A DNA stretch of 64,000 bases from Enterobacter hormaechei subsp. hoffmannii (lineage in GTDB: Bacteria; Pseudomonadota; Gammaproteobacteria; Enterobacterales; Enterobacteriaceae): contig NZ_CP017186.1 of the NCBI RefSeq assembly GCF_001729745.1, positions 3,720,001-3,784,000 on the forward strand, given 5' to 3'. Position numbers and translations under genes: made by a program. This document shows, piece by piece, positions 8,833 through 16,775 of this stretch; positions within the stretch are counted from its first letter, which is position 1, and every line of letters begins with the position of its first letter. The notes below the pieces were generated by a model that was not told the origin of the DNA, did no database searches, and saw nothing but the letters and a program-made list of their open reading frames with translations.

Positions 8833-9624
8833 TTAACTGGCCTGTGACAGATACCCTAAGAAGCCAGAAATTTTATCCGCCGCGAGGCGAACCTCGTTTT
8901 GCAGGCGCTCGCGGTCGCTCAGTGGGATCTCCTCCGACGGCACCAGAATGCTGACCACCGCCGCCACGCGGCCGCTTCGGTCATACACCGGGTAGACGAT
9001 GGAAGAGATGCCGTGGCGGAAGAAGGATTCGCCGATGACATACCCGCGGGCTTTGTCCTGCTGCACCATCTGCCACAGGGCTTCACGGTCGTGAAGCTGC
9101 CCCGGCGTGTTGCCCGGCAGGCGCTCATGCGGGAACAGCTGTTCGAAATCAGCGCGGGAAATATCGGTCAACAGCATGCGGCCCAGCGAGGTGCAGTGCA
9201 CCGGCAGACGGGTACCAATGCTGACCTGGTTGATACGCGACCCGGCGGCGCTGACGCGGGCGATATAGATAATGTCGCGCCCGTCGCGGATCGCCAGATG
9301 GCTGCTGCACTGGCTCACGTCGCGCAATTGCTCGATCACCGGCTGGCCGACCTGCGCCACGTCCAGCGAGGCGATGTACTCAAAGCCAAGACGCAGCACG
9401 TTCATGCCCAGCGAAAAGGTATTGGTGCGCGTGTTGCGCTCCAGAAATCCCATGTACTCCAGCGTCTGTACCACGCGATAGGCGGTGGCCTTCGGCATAT
9501 CCACCAGCCGATGCAGTTCGGCAAAGGTCAGATCGCGATGCTGCTCGCCAAAGGCCAACAGCAGCTGTAAACCGCGCTCCAGCCCCGGCACCAGATACTT
9601 CACTTCCTGATCGTTTGCCATCAT
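8833..9624 (-). CDS. IclR-family transcriptional regulator
   Basis: A 263-residue protein with an N-terminal winged helix-turn-helix (about 10-70; LTFAELHRLVDMPKATAYRV reads as the HTH) and a C-terminal effector-binding IclR domain (about 85-255). IclR proteins bind small aromatic or organic acids and act as repressors or activators. It lies inside the operon it presumably controls, between an SDR and the dioxygenase, rather than divergently. Three 16-bp palindromes upstream of the operon (12064, 12332, 12379) are candidate binding sites. ATG 9624 is taken as start; a second ATG follows immediately. Confidence 0.9.
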   Translation of the reverse strand: MMANDQEVKYLVPGLERGLQLLLAFGEQHRDLTFAELHRLVDMPKATAYRVVQTLEYMGFLERNTRTNTFSLGMNVLRLGFEYIASLDVAQVGQPVIEQLRDVSQCSSHLAIRDGRDIIYIARVSAAGSRINQVSIGTRLPVHCTSLGRMLLTDISRADFEQLFPHERLPGNTPGQLHDREALWQMVQQDKARGYVIGESFFRHGISSIVYPVYDRSGRVAAVVSILVPSEEIPLSDRERLQNEVRLAADKISGFLGYLSQAS

Positions 9625-9633
9625 CGCCCTACC

Positions 9634-10383
9634 TTAGTTAAAGACAAAACCGCCGTTGACCGGGATCAGCTGTCCGGTGATGAACCGCGACAGATCGCTT
9701 AACAGCCAGACCACGCTGCCGGTGACGTCTTCCGGCTGCTGCGCGCCCGTTAACGCGCGGCCGTTTTCGTAGAGCTGATGCCGTTCGGCGGGGACATATT
9801 CCGTCGCCTCGACGCGGGTTAGCCCCGGCGCGATGGCGTTAATGCGTATACGCTTTTCACCCAGTTCGCGCGCCATTGACCGGGTCATGGCAATCACGGC
9901 GCCCTTGCTGGCGACGTAGGCCATCAGGCGCGGCGCGCCCCACAGCGCGGTGTCGGACGCGACGTTCACGATGCCCGCCCCCTCGCGTAGCAGCGGTACG
10001 GCGGCGCGCGTTACCAGCCAGGTGCCTTTGACGTTGACGCTCATCACCCGATCCCAGAGATCCGGATCGTAATCGAGCATATTTTTGCCGCCGACGCCCG
10101 TCGCCATCGCCGCGTTGTTCACCAGACCGTCAATCTGCCCCTGCTCGCCAATCGCGCTGAACACCTGCTCAATGGACTGCGGATCGGCCAGATCGATAAC
10201 GTGCGATTCGATCGCATAGCCTTGCTCACACAGCCGGTGGGCGCTCTCGGCCAGCTCGCCTTTGAGGATGTCGCACATCACCACCGCCGCGCCCTGCTCC
10301 GCGCAGGTCTGGGAAAAGTGAAAGCCCAGCCCGCGCGCGGCGCCGGTTATGACGATGCGCTTACCGCTCAGCAGCCCGTTCAT
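9634..10383 (-). CDS. Short-chain dehydrogenase (canonical), possible dihydrodiol dehydrogenase
   Basis: A 249-residue SDR with the nucleotide motif TGAARGLG (13-20), NNAA (about 90), a conserved serine (VASDT) and a normal YVASK active site (about 155). It starts in a TGATG overlap directly on the stop of the Rieske oxygenase gene, so the two are translationally coupled. Such pairing is typical where a cis-dihydrodiol made by the oxygenase is rearomatised by an SDR. That role is inference; reduction or oxidation of another hydroxyl intermediate is equally possible. Confidence 0.88.
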   Translation of the reverse strand: MNGLLSGKRIVITGAARGLGFHFSQTCAEQGAAVVMCDILKGELAESAHRLCEQGYAIESHVIDLADPQSIEQVFSAIGEQGQIDGLVNNAAMATGVGGKNMLDYDPDLWDRVMSVNVKGTWLVTRAAVPLLREGAGIVNVASDTALWGAPRLMAYVASKGAVIAMTRSMARELGEKRIRINAIAPGLTRVEATEYVPAERHQLYENGRALTGAQQPEDVTGSVVWLLSDLSRFITGQLIPVNGGFVFN

Positions 10384-11405
10384 CAGGCGGCCCCCTGCTG
10401 TGCTTCACGCATCGCCAGCTGCTCTTTGGCGGCCTTTTGCATCATGCGACGCAGGCGCGAGAGGCCAACGTCGTGCTGATACAGGTATTCATGATCGCGG
10501 GCGTTTGGCGCCAGGCTCTCCAGCACCACGCGGTCCTGCTCCAGCACTTCCCAGTGCAGTTTTTCCAGCCGGTTGCGGTACATGAAGCGCCACATATCGC
10601 GCTGCCAGCCCTGCACGCGGCGGATGCGCCAGAAGAAGACGCGGCAGTTGTCGTTATCTTCCGGCACCACCATGCCGACGATAAAGAAGTGGCCGCCCGG
10701 CCCGAAACGCTTCTTGTACGGAATGGAGAGACGCATCCAGCAGGTGCCGCTGTTGCCCAGCTCCACCCAGTCGAAGTTGACGCCGCTCTGCCCTTTCTTC
10801 TCAAAGATAAAGCCGGTTTTGGTCGGCTGGAGCACCATGTCGGCCTTGCGATCCCCTTCCGCCATCGAGTGCGAGGAGGAGTGCAGATAGGTGCCGTGCA
10901 TCGGGTCCATCACGTTTTCCAGCGCGTACTGGTAATTGCATTTCCACGCGGCGGTGCAGAGGAAGTTGCTGAAGCTGTCCGTGTCGGCGAGTTCATCCGG
11001 GAAGGTCAGTTCGTCCGGCTGCTGATCCGCGGTGACGCCAAACCAGAGGAAGATGGCGCCGTGCGCCTCCTGCACGTTATAGCTGCGCACGCACTGCTGG
11101 CCGACCAGCGGACATTTATCCACAGCGGGCACGTCTTTCACCTCGCCGTTGCCCGCCACCTCTACGCCGTGATACCAGCAGGCGATGCGGTCGCCGAGGT
11201 TCCAGCCCATCGACAGGCGCGCGCCGCGGTGCGGACAGCGGTCCTCCAGCGCCTGCACCTGGCCGTCTTTGTTGCGCCAGACCACAATCTGCTCGCCCAG
11301 GCGGGTGATGCCCACCGGCGCAGACTGCACTTCCCAGCTCGCCAGCACCGGATACCAGAGGCCGCGCAGGCCTTTATCCAGATAGTGTTGTACGGTCGTC
11401 GTCAT
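10383..11405 (-). CDS. Rieske non-haem iron oxygenase, alpha subunit
   Basis: 340 residues from ATG 11405, which has a GAGGG site; the frame extends further upstream but without support. The Rieske [2Fe-2S] ligands are C57, H59, C76 and H79 (CPHRGARLSMG... CWYHG). The mononuclear iron region NVMDPMHGTYLH gives N164, D167, H170 and H175, so both metal centres look complete. No beta-subunit gene is present, placing it with alpha-only oxygenases (phthalate, vanillate and carbazole types). It is preceded by the small HTH-like gene and Rieske ferredoxin. It should hydroxylate, dihydroxylate or demethylate the operon's unknown substrate using electrons from NADH. Confidence 0.92.
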   Translation of the reverse strand: MTTTVQHYLDKGLRGLWYPVLASWEVQSAPVGITRLGEQIVVWRNKDGQVQALEDRCPHRGARLSMGWNLGDRIACWYHGVEVAGNGEVKDVPAVDKCPLVGQQCVRSYNVQEAHGAIFLWFGVTADQQPDELTFPDELADTDSFSNFLCTAAWKCNYQYALENVMDPMHGTYLHSSSHSMAEGDRKADMVLQPTKTGFIFEKKGQSGVNFDWVELGNSGTCWMRLSIPYKKRFGPGGHFFIVGMVVPEDNDNCRVFFWRIRRVQGWQRDMWRFMYRNRLEKLHWEVLEQDRVVLESLAPNARDHEYLYQHDVGLSRLRRMMQKAAKEQLAMREAQQGAA

Positions 11406-11415
11406 CGCGTTGCCC

Positions 11416-11724
11416 TCAGTAGCCGTTAACCTGTAAGAATGCCTGGAAGCTGGCGTCGCTCCACGGCTCACCCTGCTGGTCGTGCATGCGCACCGCGTTC
11501 AGCCCGTTTACCAGCTCCGGTAAGGTTTCAACGCCCTGTTCGAAGAGCTCTTCCAGCGTCGCAATCAGCTTCACCTCCCAGCTTTCCGGCTCACGGCTGC
11601 GGGTCTGCCAGATCAGGTTCTGGTACTCGCCCGGCTTGTGAATGGCGCCATTACCGCCCTCTGCCGGCGGGGTAAACTGGCGGCTTTCCGGCAGCGCCGG
11701 GTTGTAGTTCAGCGTGTCGCTCAT
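11416..11724 (-). CDS. Small protein resembling recombinase-like HTH domain proteins of oxygenase clusters
   Basis: A 102-residue protein with an unstructured N-terminal third (MSDTLNYNPALPES...) and a helical C-terminal two-thirds containing ETLPELVNGLNAVRMHDQQG, which looks like a helix-turn-helix core. I recall proteins of this kind annotated as 'recombinase-like HTH domain' beside Rieske oxygenase genes, but could not check it. It overlaps the ferredoxin gene by four bases and precedes the oxygenase by 10, so it is coexpressed with both. A role as an accessory or specificity factor rather than a real recombinase is more likely from the context. Function unknown. Confidence 0.72.
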   Translation of the reverse strand: MSDTLNYNPALPESRQFTPPAEGGNGAIHKPGEYQNLIWQTRSREPESWEVKLIATLEELFEQGVETLPELVNGLNAVRMHDQQGEPWSDASFQAFLQVNGY

Positions 11725-12044
11725 GCCACGGTCTCCTCAACAAAGGTAATCTGAATCTGATTTTCAAAGACCCGAACCGGGTAACGGTTGAGGTTGCGTC
11801 CTCCGGGGCCGTGCAGACACTGGCCGGTTTTGACGTCGAACACCGCCTCGTGCAGCGGGCATTCCACCTTGCCGTCTTCTACGAAGCCCTGACTCAGCAG
11901 GGCATAGGCGTGGGGGCATACGTCTTCCAGCGCGTAATATTCACCGTCGATCAGGTAAACGCCGATCTCTTTCCCGTCGACGTTGCCGCTAAAAGGGAAA
12001 TCTTCCTGTACTTGTTCTGCGTCACATACGCCTATCCAGCTCAT
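11721..12044 (-). CDS. Rieske-type [2Fe-2S] ferredoxin
   Basis: 107 residues from ATG 12044, chosen because GGAGG lies six bases ahead; an in-frame start 93 bases further upstream has no comparable site and would run through the palindromic operator. The cluster ligands are CPH (about residues 43-45) and CPLH (about 63-66), the CxH...CxxH pattern of Rieske ferredoxins that carry electrons between a FAD reductase and a terminal oxygenase. It is the first gene of the operon, with the ferredoxin, oxygenase and reductase encoded within 5.5 kb. Confidence 0.92.
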   Translation of the reverse strand: MSWIGVCDAEQVQEDFPFSGNVDGKEIGVYLIDGEYYALEDVCPHAYALLSQGFVEDGKVECPLHEAVFDVKTGQCLHGPGGRNLNRYPVRVFENQIQITFVEETVA

Positions 12045-12063
12045 CACGATCCTCCAGGCTTTT

Positions 12064-12079
12064 GTTTCATATATGAAAC
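12064..12079. promoter_or_regulatory. Candidate IclR operator, palindrome 1
   Basis: GTTTCATATATGAAAC, a perfect 16-bp palindrome 20 bases upstream of the ferredoxin start codon. It shares the GTTTCA(N4)TGAAAC frame with two sites near the divergent remnant, and the operon encodes an IclR regulator. Confidence 0.65.
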
Positions 12080-12178
12080 TCTGTTTCTTATTTAATACGG
12101 TCAATATAAAAGCGATGAATGTTTCGTCAAGCGACAATGTGACGAATTTGTTAATCGATCGGCAATTAATTAACTAAG

Positions 12179-12194
12179 TGTGCAAGGGATCACG
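12179..12194. promoter_or_regulatory. CRP-like site
   Basis: TGTGCAAGGGATCACG fits TGTGA(N6)TCACA with two mismatches. The first 15 bases are identical to a site in the citrate control region (42439-42454). Confidence 0.5.
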
Positions 12195-12331
12195 AAAAAA
12201 TGCAGCGATATGAAATTTTCATTATTACAGCGTGAGAAATACGTTTTTTTAATGGCCTCTTATTTTGAATAAAAGATATTGACTTCCTTTCTTTTTACTC
12301 TTTAAAAATAAATTAACGTCACCTCTTTCGC

Positions 12332-12347
12332 GTTTCACCGGTGAAAC
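12332..12347. promoter_or_regulatory. Candidate IclR operator, palindrome 2
   Basis: GTTTCACCGGTGAAAC, a perfect 16-bp palindrome with the same outer arms as the site at 12064. Its centre is 268 bp from that one and 47 bp from the third. Confidence 0.65.
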
Positions 12348-12378
12348 TGATTTTTAATTTATCTTTAATAAACAATGA

Positions 12379-12394
12379 GTTTCACAGGTGAATC
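12379..12394. promoter_or_regulatory. Candidate IclR operator, palindrome 3 (imperfect)
   Basis: GTTTCACAGGTGAATC keeps the GTTTCAC left arm and most of the right arm of the neighbouring palindrome. It lies just before the transporter remnant. Confidence 0.55.
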
Positions 12395-12420
12395 ATTTTA
12401 GCTCCGTGACAATCACATTG

Positions 12421-12864
12421 ATGAAAAATATAAGTCACAAAAAACGTAAGGCGGACATGATGACGGCAAGATGGCAAGGCACGATTGCGCTTTTATTACT
12501 CATTATTATTTCGTACGTCGATCGGGTAAATATCTCGGTAATGATTTTAAACCCGGAATTTGCCGAACATTTTCAGTTAAATGAAAAAAGAATGTTACAG
12601 GACCTACTCATGACTGTTTTCTTCTGGGTTATGGTTTTTCCGCTCTATTATTAACGCCGGTTATTGAAAGCAAACTTCATTATCGGCAGGGATTATTAAG
12701 CAGCATTGCGATTTGGGCCGCGGTCTGCGCGGTTTCGCCTTTGTTAGGCTCGCTGACGGGAATGGTCATCGCCCGCGAAATAACCGGGATTTGTCCACAC
12801 CTTCACGCTGGCCTGGGGAATGTTGCTGCTGCGCATGCGGCGCGCAGCAGCAATCAGCGCGTAA
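12421..12864 (+). pseudogene. Broken MFS transporter gene
   Basis: The first part (through 12654) reads like the amino end of an ACS-type MFS transporter: charged tail, then RWQGTIALLLLIIISYVDRV with the YVDR motif typical of helix 1. The frame then shifts and stops. A second frame after about 12660 contains LLSSIAIWAAVCAVSPLLG, matching helix-2/3 type sequence, and a third ends at TAA 12862-12864 after FTLAWGMLLLRMRR, which looks like a genuine C-terminus. The body of about 300 residues between them is missing. A plausible original start is ATG 12457 with AAGGCGG ahead. It was divergent from the catabolic operon and probably once carried its substrate. Confidence 0.7.
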
Positions 12865-12867
12865 GGC

Positions 12868-13788
12868 TTATTCGCCTTTTTTCGCTGCCTGGATGTAGAG
12901 CATTTCCAGCGCCAGGGTCGCCGCGGCCAGCGCGGTGATCTCGGACTGGTCATAGGCCGGAGCCACTTCCACCACGTCCATCCCGACAATGTTCAGATCC
13001 TTCAGGCCGCGCACCAGCTTGATGGCGCGATCTGACGTCAGGCCGCCGATCACCGGCGTACCGGTACCCGGTGCGAATGCCGGATCCAGGCAGTCGATGT
13101 CGAAGGTCAGGTAGACAGGCATATCGCCGACGATCTGCTTAACCTGAGCCAGAATATCGTCCACGCCGCGATCGTTCACCTGGCCCGCGTCGAGTACGGT
13201 GAAGCCGTTGTCTTTGTCGAACTCGGTGCGGATGCCGATCTGCACGGAGTGGTTCGGATCGATCAGGCCTTCTTTCGGCGCGGTGTAGAACATGGTGCCG
13301 TGGTCGAATTCGCAGCCGTTCGCGTAGGTGTCGGTATGCGCGTCAAAGTGCACCAGCGCCATTTTACCGAAGTGCTTCGCGTGGGCGCGCAGCAGCGGCA
13401 GGGTCACGAAGTGGTCACCGCCGAAGGAGAGCATGCGTTTACCGGCCGCCAGCAGCTTCTCGGCGTGCGCCTGCAATTTTTCGCTCATTTCGCGCGCGTC
13501 ACCGAAGGCGTACACCAGATCACCGCAGTCCACCACGTTCAGGCGCTCGCGCATGTCGAAGTTCCACGGGAAGCGGTTGTGCTCCCAGGCCAGGTTGGTG
13601 GAAACCTGACGGATTGCCGCCGGGCCATGACGTCCACCCGCACGACCGGACGTTGCCATATCGAACGGTACGCCGGTGATCACCCAGTCAGCATCGCTGT
13701 CGTAAGGCTGGAAGTTCATCGGAAGGCGTAAAAAACCAAACGCGTTAGATACCAGAGAATTATCGTACTGATGACCTAAAGTGCTCAT
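12868..13788 (-). CDS. speB: Agmatinase
   Basis: 306 residues, the same length as E. coli SpeB. It hydrolyses agmatine to putrescine and urea in the cytoplasm. Arginase-family binuclear manganese motifs are visible: GGDHF (about residue 122), DAHTDTY (about 148-154) and [14 protein letters not shown] (about 230). It lies 210 bases downstream of speA on the same strand, giving the arginine-agmatine-putrescine route. In E. coli the other side of speB holds loiP/yggG; here a transporter remnant and the catabolic operon take that place. Confidence 0.97.
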   Translation of the reverse strand: MSTLGHQYDNSLVSNAFGFLRLPMNFQPYDSDADWVITGVPFDMATSGRAGGRHGPAAIRQVSTNLAWEHNRFPWNFDMRERLNVVDCGDLVYAFGDAREMSEKLQAHAEKLLAAGKRMLSFGGDHFVTLPLLRAHAKHFGKMALVHFDAHTDTYANGCEFDHGTMFYTAPKEGLIDPNHSVQIGIRTEFDKDNGFTVLDAGQVNDRGVDDILAQVKQIVGDMPVYLTFDIDCLDPAFAPGTGTPVIGGLTSDRAIKLVRGLKDLNIVGMDVVEVAPAYDQSEITALAAATLALEMLYIQAAKKGE

Positions 13789-13957
13789 GTCCTGACCTCT
13801 TATAAAGTCGATACATTAAAAACAGATGAAAAAAAATCCCCTCCGCGTCGTTAAACCCGACGAGGAAGGGATTGATTCGTAAATCGCATAGTGGGGCGAA
13901 TTATCGCCGTTAATTCATACGGGTTCAAGTGAGTATAGGGCATCGTGCGGTCTGATG

Positions 13958-13990
13958 CCCTCACCCCAACCCTCTCCCACCGGGAGAGGG
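13958..13990. repeat. Dispersed CCCTCACCC...GGGAGAGGG palindrome, copy 1
   Basis: A CCCTCACCCCAACCCTCTCCC arm followed by GGGAGAGGG lies between speA and speB. It belongs to a family seen again at 28637, 33258 and 44855. The preceding bases TGCGGTCTGATGCCC recur, inverted, beside the 33258 copy. Confidence 0.8.
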
Positions 13991-13998
13991 AGGTTTTA

Positions 13999-15975
13999 CT
14001 ACTCGTCTTCCAGATACGTATACCCGTACAGACCCGCTTCAAACTCTTCCAGGAACTGCTGCTGCAAGGCATCGTCCAGACCGGTGTTTTTGACCTGATC
14101 GCGGAACTGGGTGAGCAGTTTTTTCGGATCCAGCTGAACGTATTCGAGCATATCCGCCACGGTGTCCCCTTCGTCGGACAGCTCAACCTCCACGCTGCCG
14201 TCAGGGAAGACAAACACGTCAACCGCTTCGGTATCACCGAACAGGTTGTGCATGTTGCCGAGGATCTCCTGATACGCACCCACCATAAAGAAGCCCAGCA
14301 TTGGCGGGTTCTCCGGATCGTACTCCGGCATTGGCATGGTCGTTGCGATACCGTCACCGTCGACGTAGTGGTCAATCGCGCCGTCTGAGTCACAGGTAAT
14401 GTCCAGCAGCACCGCGCGGCGTTCAGGCGCATGATTCAACCCTTCCAGCGGCAGAACCGGGAACAGCTGGTCGATACCCCAGGCATCCGGCATCGACTGG
14501 AACAGGGAGAAGTTGACGTACATTTTGTCCGCCATACGTTCCTGCAACTCGTCGATAATCGGACGGTGCGCGCGGTTGCTCGGATCGAGCTGCTTCTGCA
14601 CTTCATGGCACATGTTCAGATAGAGCTGCTCCGCCCACGCGCGTTCCTGCAGGCTAAAGGTGCCTGAAGAATAACCGACGTGAATGTCGTGCAGATCCAT
14701 CTGGCTGTCGTGCAGCCATTCGCGCAGAGAACGACGCGTGCCCGGCTCGTGCATCTCCTGCCAGGTTTCCCACATGCTTTGCAGGGAACGTGGGGCATCG
14801 TCTGCCGGAGGCGTGGCTTCAGTGATTTCGCTGCGCTCAACGCCGATGATGTTAGAGACCAGCACCGTATGGTGCGCAGTGACCGCGCGGCCGGATTCGG
14901 TGATCACCGTCGGGTGCGGCAGGCCGTGCTCTTCGCAGGCATCGCCAATCGCCCAGATAATGTTGTTGGCGTATTCGTTCAGGCCGTAGTTGACCGAGCA
15001 GTCAGACTGCGAGCGTGTCCCTTCGTAATCCACGCCCAGGCCACCGCCCACGTCAAAGCACTGAATATTTACGCCAAGCTTGTGCAGCTCAACGTAGAAA
15101 CGTGCCGATTCACGCACGCCGGTGGCGATGTCGCGAATGTTGGCCATCTGCGAGCCAAGGTGGAAGTGCAGCAGCTGAATGCTGTCCAGACGACCGCGCT
15201 CGCGCAGTATTTCCACCAGCTGAAGCACCTGGTTCGCCGCGAGGCCGAACTTGGATTTTTCACCGCCGGAAGACTGCCATTTACCGGAACCCTGCGACGC
15301 CAGTCGCGCACGCACGCCAAGGCGTGGGATCACGTTCAGACGCTCGGCCTCTTCCAGCACGATCGCGATTTCGGTCATCTTCTCGATCACCAGATAGACC
15401 TTGTGGCCCATCTTCTCGCCAATCAGCGCCAGACGAATGTATTCGCGGTCTTTATAGCCGTTACAGACGATCACCGACCGGGTCATGCCCGCGTGCGCCA
15501 GAACCGCCATCAGCTCCGCTTTGGAGCCAGCTTCCAGGCCCAGCGGTTCGCCGGAGTGGATCAGGGACTCAATCACGCGACGGTGCTGGTTTACCTTGAT
15601 CGGGTAAACGAGGAAATAGTCGCCGTTATAACCATACGATTCCCGCGCGCGTTTGAACGCGGCGTTAATAGAACGCAGGCGATGTTGCAGGATCTGCGGG
15701 AAGCAGAACAGTGCAGGCAAGCGCTGACCCTGGGCTTCACGGGCTTTCACCAGCTTAGCGAGATCCACGCGCGCTTCCGGGACGTCCGGATCCGGGCAGA
15801 CACTGATGTGGCCCAGCTCGTTAACGTCGTAGTAGTTATTGCCCCACCAGGCAATATTGTAAGTGCGCAGCATCTTGCTGGCTTCCTGGGAGCTCATCGC
15901 AACCTCCTGCATAGAACGTAGTACACCCTGTTCGCCTGCTGACGAAGGCGAAAGCGAAGACATGTCGTCAGACAT
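13999..15975 (-). CDS. speA: Biosynthetic arginine decarboxylase
   Basis: 658 residues from ATG 15975, matching E. coli SpeA in length and closely in sequence. A TTG four codons upstream extends the frame, but GAGG lies six bases before the ATG. A PLP enzyme of the alanine-racemase fold: the lysine of YPIKVNQH (about residue 127) forms the Schiff base, and HFHLGSQ and the [10 protein letters not shown] glycine loop follow. It converts arginine to agmatine, which SpeB takes to putrescine. The start overlaps the region of yqgB upstream; the small yqgB frame ends about nine bases before this start. Confidence 0.97.
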   Translation of the reverse strand: MSDDMSSLSPSSAGEQGVLRSMQEVAMSSQEASKMLRTYNIAWWGNNYYDVNELGHISVCPDPDVPEARVDLAKLVKAREAQGQRLPALFCFPQILQHRLRSINAAFKRARESYGYNGDYFLVYPIKVNQHRRVIESLIHSGEPLGLEAGSKAELMAVLAHAGMTRSVIVCNGYKDREYIRLALIGEKMGHKVYLVIEKMTEIAIVLEEAERLNVIPRLGVRARLASQGSGKWQSSGGEKSKFGLAANQVLQLVEILRERGRLDSIQLLHFHLGSQMANIRDIATGVRESARFYVELHKLGVNIQCFDVGGGLGVDYEGTRSQSDCSVNYGLNEYANNIIWAIGDACEEHGLPHPTVITESGRAVTAHHTVLVSNIIGVERSEITEATPPADDAPRSLQSMWETWQEMHEPGTRRSLREWLHDSQMDLHDIHVGYSSGTFSLQERAWAEQLYLNMCHEVQKQLDPSNRAHRPIIDELQERMADKMYVNFSLFQSMPDAWGIDQLFPVLPLEGLNHAPERRAVLLDITCDSDGAIDHYVDGDGIATTMPMPEYDPENPPMLGFFMVGAYQEILGNMHNLFGDTEAVDVFVFPDGSVEVELSDEGDTVADMLEYVQLDPKKLLTQFRDQVKNTGLDDALQQQFLEEFEAGLYGYTYLEDE

Positions 15976-15983
15976 AGCGAACC

Positions 15984-16115
15984 TCAACTCTTTGTATTAA
16001 GTGTAAAACAGTTGACTACTATCGCAGCGTTATACGGCGATAACAACCCATTAACGGCTCCATTTCTCAGCAGAGTATGCTGAAATCCAGACCGTGCGAC
16101 CGGTTTCTTATTCAT
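15984..16115 (-). CDS. yqgB: Small acid-stress-associated protein YqgB
   Basis: A 43-residue frame starting at ATG 16115 ([16 protein letters not shown]) and ending [14 protein letters not shown]. From memory, E. coli YqgB is also 43 residues, starts MKKKPVA and ends [14 protein letters not shown], so size, ends and position just upstream of speA are conserved. The ribosome site is weak. A longer reading from 16190 is open but not supported. Its function is not established; location suggests cotranscription with speA. Confidence 0.75.
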   Translation of the reverse strand: MNKKPVARSGFQHTLLRNGAVNGLLSPYNAAIVVNCFTLNTKS

Positions 16116-16183
16116 ATCATTGTAAAACACGTATCCGAACTCTGTATGACAAGGTTCGGCGAAACCACGAGAAAACTCCTGTA

Positions 16184-16396
16184 TTAACAAGAGCGCCCTT
16201 GTTCAGTTTTCACAAAGCGTGACCGGCTCTGGAATCCTGAGAAGCACCGAGATGGGTATAACATCGGCAGGTGTTTAGACCAGAAGTGCGGGTGGGAATC
16301 AAATGCGCGCCAGAACGGCTGCGCTGAATGAGCGGAAAACAATGGTTCATTATCTCGTATCACCTCCACGGCCGCCTCTGCTGAAACGGACCACAA
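16184..16396 (-). CDS. Possible small protein (yqgD position)
   Basis: A 70-codon frame upstream of yqgB on the same strand, starting MWSVSAEAAVEVIRDNEP. E. coli has a small unassigned gene, yqgD, in this interval; I could not confirm homology. No domain, signal or strong ribosome site is visible. It may be leader RNA of speA rather than a gene. Confidence 0.3.
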   Translation of the reverse strand: MWSVSAEAAVEVIRDNEPLFSAHSAQPFWRAFDSHPHFWSKHLPMLYPSRCFSGFQSRSRFVKTEQGRSC

Positions 16397-16775
16397 GCCA
16401 AAGCTAAAAGTTCACTGCTTAACCCGGCTGGAAGTGGCGACACGATGTGTTCATCGAGCGCTTATTTTATATGAGCCGCGCGCCGCGTTTTATACCGAGA
16501 AGGTCGCTAAAAAGCAAAACAAAAATGCGCAGGTTGCCAGCGCCGTCAGGAAAAATTTCCAGCCGTGTTTTCAACGCAGTGAGAGGTGAGTCAAAAAAAA
16601 CTGGAAATCGGGTGAAGAAGTGACCTAAAATAGACGTCCAGATGTTAATCCATCCATACCGATTAACACTCAGACTGCCAGTGTCAAAATCCTGCAGGCC
16701 TTGGTAGAATTATCTCCTTTGGCTATTCCACACAGCAGTTCGAGCTAACCAAATTCCTTTTAGGTGAAATAAAAC
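16397..16775 (+). promoter_or_regulatory. metK upstream region
   Basis: About 380 bases without a convincing gene between the yqgD position and metK. It contains tandem MetJ boxes (16632-16655) and the metK leader. The part before 16600 shows nothing recognisable. Confidence 0.6.
16632..16655 (+). promoter_or_regulatory. Tandem MetJ boxes
   Basis: AGACGTCC is followed directly by AGATGTTA and then a weaker third octamer. The consensus met box is AGACGTCT, repeated head to tail. The site lies about 120-145 bases before metK, which MetJ represses in E. coli when S-adenosylmethionine is abundant. Confidence 0.65.

Larger units (their letters stand above)
12045..12420. promoter_or_regulatory. 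AT-rich intergenic control region of the catabolic operon and divergent MFS remnant
   Basis: About 375 bases, visibly AT-rich, between the ferredoxin gene and a divergent transporter remnant. It holds three related palindromes (12064-12079, 12332-12347, 12379-12394) and a CRP-like site at 12179-12194, listed separately. No further gene is apparent. Confidence 0.7.

Noticed and set aside
14680..15921. 413-codon frame opposite speA
   Set aside because: Shadow of a highly conserved gene; no ribosome site or family resemblance.
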